From contig DDSG01000143.1 in the NCBI GenBank assembly GCA_002343325.1, forward strand, positions 325 to 26,623: 26,299 bases of DNA, in the 5' to 3' direction. Shown here one piece after another: positions 1 through 7,759 of this stretch. The number at the start of each line of letters is the position of its first letter. The stretch's first letter is position 1. The DNA comes from Phycisphaerales bacterium UBA2396 (GTDB lineage Bacteria > Planctomycetota > Phycisphaerae > Phycisphaerales > UBA1924). Under the pieces are notes generated by a model, which worked only from the letters and a program-made list of their open reading frames with translations, was not told the DNA's origin and ran no database searches. A program made the position numbers and the translations under genes.

Positions 1-358
1 AGGTAAGCCCGCCGGTGTCCTCGCAGCCCGTACCCGTGTCGGGGCGGACTTCGATCTGCAGCAGGCGGGCCGAGCCGTCGAACACGGCCCCAAAGTTGAG
101 GACGGCGGAGAAACGCCCGCCGACGACCTGCGTGTTGTTCAGGCAGAGCGTGGGCCCGACCTGCGTCCCGCCGCCGTCGTAGAGGCGGAAGAGCATGTCC
201 ACGACCCCGTCGGTGGGGACTCCCGCCGACGTGAGCTCGCCCTGGTACGTGAACTGCGTTGACAGCGGCTGGGCGAATGTGCTGGTCTGCAGGCCAAAAA
301 AAGCCAGTGCCCACAGGCCCGGCGCACCCCACCCACGTGCGAACGAACGGCTCATCAT
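1..358 (-). CDS. Secreted protein of unknown function, N-terminal part
   Basis: Only the first 119 codons are in the window; the gene runs off the left edge. The product starts with a signal peptide: Arg at residues 4 and 8, a hydrophobic core LWALAFFGLQ, and a likely cut after TFA at residue 29. The mature start has the pattern TQFTYQGELTSAGVPTDG followed by DMLFRLYDGG. I associate this beta-rich pattern with large exported surface proteins of planctomycetes; that is memory, not a search. ATG 358 is preferred because AGGAGG lies about 10 nt upstream; a second ATG follows at 355. The A7 run at 296-302 keeps the frame intact. It lies downstream of the zinc-ribbon gene on the same strand and has its own candidate promoter. 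The specific function is unknown. Confidence 0.75.
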   Translation of the reverse strand, partial: MMSRSFARGWGAPGLWALAFFGLQTSTFAQPLSTQFTYQGELTSAGVPTDGVVDMLFRLYDGGGTQVGPTLCLNNTQVVGGRFSAVLNFGAVFDGSARLLQIEVRPDTGTGCEDTGGLT

Positions 359-388
359 GGCGCTTCACCCTCCTCGGCGACGCGTTCG

Positions 389-417
389 ATTGTACTCGGA
401 TCCGTCTTGGCCTTGAA
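389..417 (-). promoter_or_regulatory. Candidate sigma-70 promoter of the left-edge secreted gene
   Basis: On the minus strand a -10 hexamer TACAAT (5 of 6 to consensus) sits at 394-389. A weak -35, TTCAAG (3 of 6), lies 17 bp upstream at 417-412. The predicted start would leave a leader of about 24 nt containing the AGGAGG ribosome binding site of the gene starting at 358. The spacing fits, but the -35 is poor. Confidence 0.35.
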
Positions 418-466
418 GCCCTTTCGAACGCCGGCGAGCGACGCTCGGCTGGGCCCGGGTGACAGG

Positions 467-646
467 TCAGGCGACGCCCTTGTTCTTGTCCGGGGCGTCT
501 TCCTTTTTGGCCTGCGGGATCCGGATATTCGTCCCGCAGCCCCGGCAGCGCACGGTCTTCCCGCGAGCGGCATGGGGCACCGCCAGAACCTTCCGGCAGG
601 AAAGGTTGGGGCACATAATGCGGATTTGATCGCCCGGAGCGGCCAT
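467..646 (-). CDS. Small zinc-ribbon protein
   Basis: A 59-residue protein with four cysteines at 12, 17, 34 and 37 (CX4C, then CX2C), arranged as CPNLSC...VRCRGCG with a following IRIP strand. This is the layout of the MJ0042-like single zinc ribbons common in planctomycetes, except that the first knuckle is CX4C rather than CX2C. The tail is Lys/Asp-rich and probably disordered. ATG 646 is chosen over the further start at 697 because GGAGGT lies 9 nt before it and the metal-binding domain starts directly after. It is divergent from purA. The role is unknown; nucleic-acid or protein binding is likely for the fold. Confidence 0.7.
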   Translation of the reverse strand: MAAPGDQIRIMCPNLSCRKVLAVPHAARGKTVRCRGCGTNIRIPQAKKEDAPDKNKGVA

Positions 647-787
647 CTCGGAGACACCTCCGAGATCCTCATCGGCCGGAAGCAAGGGCGACTTCACCCG
701 GCTGGGCGGGGGTTCTGGGAAACGTGCCTTTCTCGGACCGGGGCCCTAACGTCTTCGTTTGGGCCTTTCGCCCAGGGAGTGCGCTTG

Positions 788-2116
788 ATGTCCGCCAACG
801 TGCCGTGCACAGCCGTCGTCGGGTTGCAGTGGGGGGATGAGGGCAAGGGGAAGATCGTCGACCTGCTCGCCAGGGACCACGACGCGGTCGTGCGCTACAA
901 CGGCGGGGCCAACGCCGGGCACTCCGTCGTCATCAAGGGCGAGCGATACGCCCTGCACCTGATCCCCGCCGGGATTCTCTCCCCGGGCAAGCACGCGGTG
1001 ATCGGCAACGGCGTCGTGCTCGACCCCGAATGGCTGCTCAAAGAGATCGACACCCTCGCCGCCAAGGGCGTCGACACCTCGGGGCTCATCATCTCCTCGC
1101 GTGCGCACGTCGTCATGCCCTACCACAAGGACGAGGACGGCTTCCGCGAGGACATCCTCAAGCGGGCCGGCAGCCAGCGCCCCGTCGGCAGCGGCGAAGG
1201 ACAGGCCGAGATCGGGACCACCAAGCGAGGCATCGGCCCGGCGTACGCCGACAAGGCCCAGCGGGCCACCGCGATCCGCGCGGGCGACCTGCTCCGCCCA
1301 GAGACGCTGCGGGCCAAGGTGAGTCTTGCCTGCGCCCTCAAGGCCGCGATGCTCCGCGATCTCTCCGGCGGCAGCCACGAGCTTGACGCCAACGCGATCA
1401 CCGACCGCGCCCTGGCCGCCGGCCAACGCCTCGCCCCGATGATCCGAGACACCACCTACTTCCTCCACGACCTGCTCGCGCAGGGCAAACGCCTGCTCTT
1501 TGAATCCGCCAACGGCACGCTCCTCGACGTCGACCACGGCACCTACCCCTTCGTGACCGCTTCCTCGTGCGCAATCTCGGGCATCGGCCCAGGGACCGGC
1601 GTCCCCGTGCAGCGCGTGGGGCGCGTGCTTGGCGTCATGAAGGCCTACTCCACCCGCGTCGGCTCGGGGCCCATGCCCACCGAGCTCTTCGACGCCACGG
1701 CCGACGGCATCCGCCAGCGCGGACGCGAGTTCGGCACCACCACGGGCAGGCCTCGGCGCGTCGGCTGGCTCGATCTGGTCGCCGTCCGATACTCCGCGAT
1801 GATCAACGGCACGACGGGCTTGTGCCTGACGCTGCTGGACGTTCTTTCAGGGGTTCCTGAACTTTCGATCTGCACGGGATACACCATCGACGGGTCGGCG
1901 ACCGACCGCTTCCCGCCCGACGCGGCCGACCTTGTCCGGGCCACACCCCGATACACCACGCTTCCCGGCTGGTCCGAGCCCATCGGCGGCGCACGCCGTC
2001 TCAGCGATCTGCCGGCGAACGCCAGACGCTACATCGATTTCATCCAGGAATTCGCGGGTGTTCCGATGGCCGTGATTTCCGTGGGCCCGGATCGCGAACA
2101 GACGATGATCCTCTGA
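788..2116 (+). CDS. purA: Adenylosuccinate synthetase
   Basis: Joins IMP and aspartate with GTP to make adenylosuccinate, the first committed step of AMP synthesis, in the cytoplasm. The 442-residue product has the GTP-binding loop GDEGKGK near residue 16 with the catalytic Asp at 17, NGGANAGHSV with the catalytic His at 45, GTTKRGIGPAYADK, STRVGSGPMPTEL and GTTTGRPRRVGWLD. It is full length for the family. ATG 788 is chosen because it lies directly before the conserved start of the fold and follows AGGGAG at 774-779; the frame stays open further upstream but that stretch has no PurA similarity. uppS follows after 22 bp, so the two are probably cotranscribed. Confidence 0.97.
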   Translation: MSANVPCTAVVGLQWGDEGKGKIVDLLARDHDAVVRYNGGANAGHSVVIKGERYALHLIPAGILSPGKHAVIGNGVVLDPEWLLKEIDTLAAKGVDTSGLIISSRAHVVMPYHKDEDGFREDILKRAGSQRPVGSGEGQAEIGTTKRGIGPAYADKAQRATAIRAGDLLRPETLRAKVSLACALKAAMLRDLSGGSHELDANAITDRALAAGQRLAPMIRDTTYFLHDLLAQGKRLLFESANGTLLDVDHGTYPFVTASSCAISGIGPGTGVPVQRVGRVLGVMKAYSTRVGSGPMPTELFDATADGIRQRGREFGTTTGRPRRVGWLDLVAVRYSAMINGTTGLCLTLLDVLSGVPELSICTGYTIDGSATDRFPPDAADLVRATPRYTTLPGWSEPIGGARRLSDLPANARRYIDFIQEFAGVPMAVISVGPDREQTMIL

Positions 2117-2138
2117 CGTACGCCCGCTGCGACGCACG

Positions 2139-2960
2139 ATGCCCACCACGCTGCGACCAAAGCTCGATCCCAACGACCCCGCCGTGCGGGCGGCGGTCGA
2201 CCGGATCCGGGCCAGAGTGCCCAAGGCCGACCCGCTCGCCTTCCTCCCCGATGTGCATCCGGGGAAGATCCCGCGGCACATCGCGATCATCATGGACGGG
2301 AACGGGCGCTGGGCGCAAAGCCGCGGCTTTGATCGAACCTTCGGGCACCGCAACGGCGCACGGGTCGTCCGCGAAACGCTCGAAGAGTGCGTCCATCTCG
2401 GCATCGAGTACCTCACCCTCTATTCCTTCTCGCAGGAGAACTGGAAGCGACCGGCGGACGAAGTCGCCGCGCTGATGGGACTCTGCGAGAGCTACCTGCG
2501 CGGCGAGCAGGACCACATGGTGCGGGAGGGGATCCGCTTCCGCGTGATCGGCGACCGCGAGGGGCTGCCCGCGTCCGTGCGGGACGCCATCCGCGACGTC
2601 GAGGCAGCCACCGCACGAGCCGATGGCACGATGCTGGTGCTCGCCCTCAACTACGGGGCACGCGATGAGATCGTGCGGGCGGCCCGGCGATTGGCGGACA
2701 AGGCGGCCCGCGGGCTCGTCGATCCCGAGACGCTCTCGCACGACGACCTCGCCGGCGAGCTCGACACCGCGGGAATCCCCGACCCGGACCTGCTCATCCG
2801 CACCGCGGGGGAGATGCGCGTCAGCAACTTCCTGCTCTGGCAGATCAGCTACGCCGAGTTTCACGTGACCCCGACGCTCTGGCCCGATTTCTCGCGTGAT
2901 GCGTTTCACGACGCTGTTCGGGACTTTGCCGCAAGGCAGCGCAAGTTCGGCGGGCTCTAG
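2139..2960 (+). CDS. uppS: Isoprenyl (undecaprenyl) diphosphate synthase
   Basis: A cis-prenyltransferase that extends farnesyl diphosphate with isopentenyl diphosphate to make the C55 lipid carrier for peptidoglycan and other envelope glycans. The signature HIAIIMDGNGRWA lies at residues 47-59 with the catalytic Asp at 53. Further family motifs are GHRNG, SFSQENWKRP, LNYGARDEI and, near the C-terminus, RTAGEMRVSNFLLWQ, where most homologues have RTSGEQRLSNFLLWQ. The N-terminus is about 25 residues longer than that of the E. coli enzyme. No good Shine-Dalgarno is visible, so the exact start is less certain than the identity. It sits 22 bp after purA and converges with the UVR-motif gene. Confidence 0.94.
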   Translation: MPTTLRPKLDPNDPAVRAAVDRIRARVPKADPLAFLPDVHPGKIPRHIAIIMDGNGRWAQSRGFDRTFGHRNGARVVRETLEECVHLGIEYLTLYSFSQENWKRPADEVAALMGLCESYLRGEQDHMVREGIRFRVIGDREGLPASVRDAIRDVEAATARADGTMLVLALNYGARDEIVRAARRLADKAARGLVDPETLSHDDLAGELDTAGIPDPDLLIRTAGEMRVSNFLLWQISYAEFHVTPTLWPDFSRDAFHDAVRDFAARQRKFGGL

Positions 2961-2983
2961 CGTTCACGCCTCGTCGTCTTGAC

Positions 2984-3739
2984 TCAGGGCTCGTCCTTCA
3001 TGCCCTTGAGTTCGTCCCGGATCTTGGCCGCCCGCTCGTAGTTCTCTTCGGCGACGGCAAGGTCGAGCTGTTCCTTCAATTCCGCACGTCGGCCCTTGGG
3101 GGCCTTGGGCTCCAGCGCGTCGCGGAGCTGCTGCAGGATCTGCCGCTCGTTGGACGACTCGAAGGACGTCGGCTCTCCACGCGAGGCGTAGATCGAGCGG
3201 ATCTGGTCGAGCCCCTGATCGATCGCGAAGACCGCGGCCGGCTGCTCGCCCTCCTTGACGGCCTGGCTCGCGGTCGCCCTCGTCCGGACCATCATGATGT
3301 ACGGGCGATACTGCTCGAGCGCTTCGCGGTCCTCGTCGGTCTCGGCGTGGTCGCGGCAGAGATCAAGCACGCGCAGGTTGCGCGTCGTGTCGCGGATCAC
3401 CCCGTCGAAGTCTTCGAGCACCAGCATCGCCATGTACCGGTGGTAGTACTGCAGCGCTTCGTCCCGCAGGGCCGAGCACTCCTCGGGCGTGAGCTTGATC
3501 CGCTCGGCCTCGGGCTGGTCGGCGGAGTCTTCGAGCGCCTGCTCGTGATACTCAAGGAGGCTCTCAAACCCGTGGGGGCGTTGCCCGTCCGGGCGGCCGT
3601 CGGCGAACATCTGGAGAATGCCCAGGTCCAGGCGGATCTGGATGCGGGTCTCGCCGTCCTCGCCGACGAGCGTGCGCACGTTGGGCTGCCCCGCGCGGTA
3701 GGGCCATCGCTGAAGAATGGGTGAGAGATCGTCCTGCAT
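2984..3739 (-). CDS. UVR-motif (UvrB/UvrC-type) domain protein
   Basis: A 251-residue soluble protein with a C-terminal UVR motif at about residues 217-250 (ELKEQLDLAVAEENYERAAK then IRDELKGM). This helical hairpin is known from UvrB and UvrC, and also from McsA and ClpC, where it mediates protein contacts. The rest is acidic and helical, with no UvrB helicase or UvrC nuclease domain, so this is not an excision-repair enzyme itself. The region around residues 85-190 could hold degenerate TPR-like helices. No Shine-Dalgarno precedes ATG 3739; a TACCGT hexamer lies 35 nt upstream. It may act as an adaptor, but the function is unknown. Confidence 0.75.
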   Translation of the reverse strand: MQDDLSPILQRWPYRAGQPNVRTLVGEDGETRIQIRLDLGILQMFADGRPDGQRPHGFESLLEYHEQALEDSADQPEAERIKLTPEECSALRDEALQYYHRYMAMLVLEDFDGVIRDTTRNLRVLDLCRDHAETDEDREALEQYRPYIMMVRTRATASQAVKEGEQPAAVFAIDQGLDQIRSIYASRGEPTSFESSNERQILQQLRDALEPKAPKGRRAELKEQLDLAVAEENYERAAKIRDELKGMKDEP

Positions 3740-4102
3740 CGGTTCGGGTCCGGCCTGTGCCTTGATCGGTCTTTACGGTACGTTCGGTCCGCGGCAAGAT
3801 CCGGATGAGGCAGGACAATCTCCGAAAGTGGGTGCGTTGGAGGGGTGGAGGCGGGGAAGAAACCCTGACTGGAGTTCTCGGACACATATTTTTGACAATC
3901 TGGCGACTTTGGGTTGGCACCGGCGTTGGGCTGTGTCATGTTTGAGGGTGGAGGAGTGCGCCATCGTCCGAGGCACTCATGGGACATTCTTGCGCGTCCG
4001 ATGAATCCGAACGCGTTGTCCCGCGTAGAGTTGGGTGGCCGGGTGTGGTGCCCGGCCAGTGTGTGTAGAACGGCGACCGCCCGCCGTGAAAGGTGGTAGG
4101 AC
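3740..4102. other. 363-bp intergenic region before the sigma factor gene
   Basis: This is the longest gap in the window, between two divergent genes, and probably holds both promoters. An A/T-rich island at 3881-3900 contains a perfect TTGACA at 3892-3897 on plus, but no -10 lies at a suitable distance. A strong hairpin lies at 4036-4058. The open frames here (such as 3717-4004 plus) have no recognisable protein features and I do not call them. Confidence 0.6.
4036..4058 (+). other. Hairpin in the leader of the sigma factor gene
   Basis: A perfect 8-bp inverted repeat, TGGCCGGG at 4036-4043 and CCCGGCCA at 4051-4058, with a 7-nt loop. It ends 44 nt before the GTG start and has no T-run, so it is not a terminator. 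It could be an mRNA leader structure or an operator. Confidence 0.45.
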
Positions 4103-5044
4103 GTGAGTGGAGCGAGAGGTCAGGCTGCGCAATCCGCGCGTGGCTTGCAATCAGACATCCAGCTGTATCTGCGGGAGATCAACAAGTACCCCCTGCTCAC
4201 CGCCGAGCAGGAGCGTGAACTTGGCTGGGCGATTGTCAACGACAACTGCCCGATGGCCCGCGAGAGGTTCATCCGGTCAAACTTGCGCCTGGTCGTGGCG
4301 ATCGCGAAGAACTACACGAACAGGGGGTTGCCCCTCACCGATTTGATCGAGGAGGGCAATATTGGGCTGATGCGCGCGGTGGAGGGGTTCGACCCTTCGC
4401 AGGGGGCGCGGTTCAGCACGTACGGCTCGTGGTGGATCAAGCAGGCGATCAAGCGAGCCTTGGTGAACGCGACGCAGCCGGTGCACGTGCCGGCGTACAT
4501 GGTGGAGCTGATCTCCAAGTGGAAGATCGCGCACCGCAAGCTCGAGGCCGAGCTCGGCTATCCGCCGAGCATGCAGGATCTGGCGCGGGTCATGGACCTT
4601 CCGATTCGGAAGGTGAAGATGATCAAGCGGGCGATCAAGGCGTTCCGTCAGCCTGTCGCGGACGCGACGCACGAGGGCGAGCGTCTGTCGGTCACCGACG
4701 TGCTGCTGGACACCAAGCAGTCGAGCCCTGACGAGGCGGTGCTCCGCTCGGACGAGCTCAAGACGCTGCAGCGGCTGCTCGAGACGATCGACGAGCGCGA
4801 GGCGAGGATTCTCCGGCTGCGATTCGGGCTGGACGGGTGCGAGCCGATGACGCTCAAGCAGGTTTCCGACGAGATCGGGATCAGCCGCGAGCGGGTCCGT
4901 CAGTTGGTGGACGAGGCGTTGACGAAGCTCAACGAGCGTCTGACCGAGTATCGCCAGGGGATCGAGGCCGAGGATGCCGAGCAGGACCGCGAGACGTCCG
5001 GCGCGGCGGCAATCATGCACGACGCCTCGCGGATTGTCGGCTGA
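4103..5044 (+). CDS. RNA polymerase sigma factor, sigma-70 family (RpoD/group 2-like)
   Basis: Directs core RNA polymerase to promoters. The 313-residue product has region 1.2 at about 17-45 (DIQLYLREINKYPLLTAEQE), region 2 at 55-125 including NLRLVVAIAKNY and the core- and -10-binding part DLIEEGNIGLMRAVEGFDPS and FSTYGSWWIKQAI, region 3 at about 130-205, and region 4 at 217-282 with the helix-turn-helix GISRERVRQL. It lacks region 1.1 and the large non-conserved insert of E. coli RpoD, and has a short acidic tail. GTG 4103 follows AGGTGG at 4091-4096. Group 2 or a short primary sigma are both possible; an RpoH-type role is less likely. It is a single-gene unit ended by a clear terminator. 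Confidence 0.92.
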   Translation: MSGARGQAAQSARGLQSDIQLYLREINKYPLLTAEQERELGWAIVNDNCPMARERFIRSNLRLVVAIAKNYTNRGLPLTDLIEEGNIGLMRAVEGFDPSQGARFSTYGSWWIKQAIKRALVNATQPVHVPAYMVELISKWKIAHRKLEAELGYPPSMQDLARVMDLPIRKVKMIKRAIKAFRQPVADATHEGERLSVTDVLLDTKQSSPDEAVLRSDELKTLQRLLETIDEREARILRLRFGLDGCEPMTLKQVSDEIGISRERVRQLVDEALTKLNERLTEYRQGIEAEDAEQDRETSGAAAIMHDASRIVG

Positions 5045-5071
5045 TCCGGTCGGCACGAAGTGAACACATCC

Positions 5072-5108
5072 GCGGCCCGGGCCCGATGGTCCGGGCCGCT
5101 TTGTTTTT
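5072..5108 (+). terminator. Rho-independent terminator of the sigma factor gene
   Basis: A perfect 9-bp stem, GCGGCCCGG at 5072-5080 pairing with CCGGGCCGC at 5091-5099, with a 10-nt loop, followed at once by TTTGTTTTT. It starts 28 bp after the sigma gene stop codon. This is the best intrinsic terminator in the window. Confidence 0.88.
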
Positions 5109-5153
5109 GCGGCGGGCGTCTCCCGGGCTTGGGCAGAACGCGGGCGGTCCTGC

Positions 5154-5159
5154 TACGAT
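5154..5159 (+). promoter_or_regulatory. TACGAT hexamer, possible -10 of a leaderless transcript
   Basis: TACGAT ends 8 nt before ATG 5168, too close for a leader with a ribosome binding site; none is visible. It lies just after the terminator of the previous gene, where a new promoter is expected. No convincing -35 is present. It belongs to a set of five such sites in the window. Confidence 0.35.
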
Positions 5160-5167
5160 CGGCGGCT

Positions 5168-6715
5168 ATGGACAACCGCTTTCTGATGGGTCACATCCTC
5201 GGGATCTGCGTGGCGACAACGGCGATGACGGCGCCCGCGTTGGCGCAGGATCAGTCGCTGGACGCGATCAACCGCCGGCCCCGCGAGGTGCGTGCGGATC
5301 GCCGGAGCGACACGATTCTTCTGCCGCTTCTGGCGAAGGTCACGCCGCCCCCCGCGGTCGTGATCGCCGAGGACGGGTACCAGATGCTCGAGCCTTCGAT
5401 GGAAGGGTGGGCGAAGGCGGAGGAGTGGGTCAAGGCCGAGCCCCAGGTGGCGGCGATCGCGGCGATCAAGGAGGCGACGAAGCGATTCCCGGGGAACGAG
5501 CCCGGGATGGCGTTCGGGCTGACGTACGGCGTGACGAGCGAGTCTCGGTCGGCGGTGCAGATCAACATGCACGTCGAGCTGGGCAACCCGGCGACGATTT
5601 CCGCCGCGAAGGTGAACTATCTGGAGCGGCTCGACTGGCTTGTGAAGGCGGCGAGCGTCGAGGCGACGCGGCTGGCGACGTCGGGCGAGCCGGGCAAGGC
5701 TCTCGATCTGCTGCTCGACCTTGCGTACCTGGGCCGGCAGGTCGCCGACCGCGAGCTTTTCCGCGAGGCGAAGGTCGGGTACGGGATCATGAGCTTCGCG
5801 ATCGAGCGGATGCGAGATATCGGCTGGCTGGACTTCCGCGGCGAGCAGAAGCTGACGCCCGACGGGCTCGCGGAGTTCCTGCGTCGGCTGGTCGATGAGA
5901 ACGGGCTGTGGACTGAGCGGATCCGATTCCCGCAGGGTGATCGGATCGGGGTGCAGCAGTTGATCGATCGGGCGTACGGCTCGTCGACGGAGGCCGATCC
6001 GGCGAAGGTCGGGCCGTTGATGGCCCGGGTGTCGTCGGCGGAGCAGCCGCTGAAGATCTTCAACGAGTCGGCGCGGTGGTCGGCGTTGGCGTCGTCGATG
6101 CCGAGCAAGCCGGACGCTGAGCGAGCGCTTGCGGACGCGTACGGGGACTGGGAGCAGCGTTGGCGTCTGTCGTGGTTTGATCCGCGGATGCGGACGACGC
6201 CTCGGTTCAAGCTGATCAACCCGTCGAGGCAGCCGATGGTGGGCTCGATGTCGGACATGTTCGAGCTGTTCGAGCTGAGGCAGATCGTTCGCGTCGAGAT
6301 CGTGGGCTCGCGGACGGCGCTGGGGATGCTTGGGTATTACTACGCGAACCGCAGCGTGCCGCCGTCGATCGCGGCGCTCCGGCCGCGGTTTATCACGGCG
6401 GTTGACGCGGACCCGTTCAACAACGAGCGGATCGACGTGGGAGCGGTGCCGCCGCTGTATCTGCTGAGGCCGATCGTTGATACGCAGGGTCGCCCGCACA
6501 ACATGACGATCGTGGTGGAGAATCGCGACAACTTCTCGGTCCCGCTGAAGGACGACGTGTGGGTGCTGTACTCGGTGGGTTCGGACAATCTGCCGAACCT
6601 GGCGCGTGTGGTGCAGAACACGTGGAAGCGAGTGACGAGCGCGGATTATCTGATCTGGCCGCCGGTGAACTCTCTGTATCGGCAGTATCTCAAGGACACG
6701 GATCGGATCAAGTAA
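5168..6715 (+). CDS. Exported protein of unknown function
   Basis: A 515-residue protein with an N-terminal signal peptide (hydrophobic stretch FLMGHILGICVATTAMTAP, likely cut after ALA at residue 26). I recognise no named domain. From about residue 387 the sequence runs PPSIAALRPRF, DADPFNNERI, LYLLRP and WVLYSVGSDN. This resembles the region of planctomycete exported proteins where a (P)DPF motif precedes a short beta unit ending in LYSVG; the likeness is from memory. The rest is mixed helix and strand, with Trp-rich segments near residues 70 and 325. ATG 5168 has no Shine-Dalgarno; ATG at codon 7 would also leave a signal peptide. trxB follows after 30 bp and is likely cotranscribed. Confidence 0.8.
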   Translation: MDNRFLMGHILGICVATTAMTAPALAQDQSLDAINRRPREVRADRRSDTILLPLLAKVTPPPAVVIAEDGYQMLEPSMEGWAKAEEWVKAEPQVAAIAAIKEATKRFPGNEPGMAFGLTYGVTSESRSAVQINMHVELGNPATISAAKVNYLERLDWLVKAASVEATRLATSGEPGKALDLLLDLAYLGRQVADRELFREAKVGYGIMSFAIERMRDIGWLDFRGEQKLTPDGLAEFLRRLVDENGLWTERIRFPQGDRIGVQQLIDRAYGSSTEADPAKVGPLMARVSSAEQPLKIFNESARWSALASSMPSKPDAERALADAYGDWEQRWRLSWFDPRMRTTPRFKLINPSRQPMVGSMSDMFELFELRQIVRVEIVGSRTALGMLGYYYANRSVPPSIAALRPRFITAVDADPFNNERIDVGAVPPLYLLRPIVDTQGRPHNMTIVVENRDNFSVPLKDDVWVLYSVGSDNLPNLARVVQNTWKRVTSADYLIWPPVNSLYRQYLKDTDRIK

Positions 6716-6745
6716 GGCGGATGCTGACCAAGAGGGAGCGAGGCG

Positions 6746-7741
6746 ATGGGCCAGGCCGGCGTTGAACGTGTGGTGATCATCGGTTCGGGCCCCGCGGGGT
6801 GGACGGCGGCGATCTACGCCGCCCGCGCCCAGCTTCATCCCGTGGTCTACACGGGTGTCCCGAAGCAGACGCCGACCATCGTGCTGCCCGGCGGGCAGCT
6901 CATGCTGACGACCGAGGTGGAGAATTACCCCGGGTTCCCGCACGGGGTGATGGGCCCGGAGATGATGGGCAAGTTCCAGGAGCAGGCCCAGCGGTTCGGG
7001 ACGCGCGTGGTGATGGAGGACATCCTCCGCTGCGACTTCTCGAAGCGGCCTTTCGAACTGACGGTCTCGGCCGACGGGGAGAACCCCTCGGGCGTCGTGA
7101 AGACGCACAGCGTGATCATCGCGACGGGTGCGACGGCCAACTGGCTTGGGCTGCCCAACGAGATGAGGCTTGCGACCAAGGGTGGGGGCGTGTCCGCGTG
7201 CGCGGTCTGCGACGGCGCTCTCCCGGCGTTCCGCAACCAGCCCCTCGCGGTCGTCGGCGGGGGCGACACGGCGATGGAGGAAGCGACCTACCTGACCAAG
7301 TTCGGGTCCGAGGTTTACATCATCCATCGCCGCGATTCGCTGCGGGCGAGCAAGATCATGCAGAAGCGGTTCCTCGACCGCCCCAACGCCAGGGTCATGT
7401 ACAACAAGGTCGTGGTCGATGTGCTGGGCGAGGACCACATCACCGGGCTCCTGCTCGAAGACACGGTGACCAAGGAGCGGAGCACGCTGGAGGTGCGCGG
7501 GCTGTTCATCGCGATCGGGCACACGCCCGCGACGGCGTTCCTGAAGGATTCGGGCGTTGAGTTCGACCCGAGCGGGTACGTGATGCTGCGGTCGCGAGGC
7601 TCGGCGACGAACATTCCCGGGGTGTTCGCGGCGGGCGACGTGGCGGACCAGAACTACCGGCAGGCGGTGACGGCGGCGGGCATGGGCTGCCAGGCGGCTC
7701 TCGACTGCGAACGCTGGCTCGCGGCTCAGGACGTTCACTGA
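6746..7741 (+). CDS. trxB: Thioredoxin reductase
   Basis: An FAD- and NADPH-dependent flavoenzyme that reduces thioredoxin in the cytoplasm. The 331-residue product has the FAD-binding GSGPAGWTAAIYAAR near residues 13-27, GGQLMLTTEVENYPG at 49-63, the redox pair CAVC at 152-155, the NADPH-binding GGGDTAMEEA at 171-180 followed by HRRD, and the C-terminal FAD motif GVFAAGDVADQNYRQA. The active site is CAVC rather than the common CATC; both cysteines are kept. The length is normal. ATG 6746 follows AGGGAG and AGG. It is probably in one transcript with the exported protein upstream. Confidence 0.95.
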   Translation: MGQAGVERVVIIGSGPAGWTAAIYAARAQLHPVVYTGVPKQTPTIVLPGGQLMLTTEVENYPGFPHGVMGPEMMGKFQEQAQRFGTRVVMEDILRCDFSKRPFELTVSADGENPSGVVKTHSVIIATGATANWLGLPNEMRLATKGGGVSACAVCDGALPAFRNQPLAVVGGGDTAMEEATYLTKFGSEVYIIHRRDSLRASKIMQKRFLDRPNARVMYNKVVVDVLGEDHITGLLLEDTVTKERSTLEVRGLFIAIGHTPATAFLKDSGVEFDPSGYVMLRSRGSATNIPGVFAAGDVADQNYRQAVTAAGMGCQAALDCERWLAAQDVH

Positions 7742-7759
7742 GCGTGCGGCGGAGCGAGA

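Noticed and set aside
296..302. A run of seven A bases as a possible frameshift in the left-edge gene
   Set aside because: The reading frame continues correctly through it as Ala-Phe-Phe-Gly in the signal peptide and on into a plausible mature protein.
407..787. An open N-terminal extension of purA reaching back to 407
   Set aside because: It has no PurA similarity, overlaps the zinc-ribbon gene on the other strand, and ATG 788 has a ribosome site.
3892..3897. A perfect TTGACA -35 hexamer in the 363-bp gap
   Set aside because: No -10-like hexamer lies 15-19 bp downstream on the same strand, so I do not call a promoter from it.
3914..3929. A sigma-54-like element (TTGGCAC, 5 bp, TTGG) before the sigma factor gene
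   Set aside because: The -12 part reads TTGG rather than TTGC, so the essential GC is missing, and no enhancer-type regulator gene is near.
3717..4004. A 95-codon open frame on plus in the gap before the sigma gene
   Set aside because: It overlaps the start of the UVR-motif gene, has mixed composition without domains or a ribosome site, and covers the likely promoter region.
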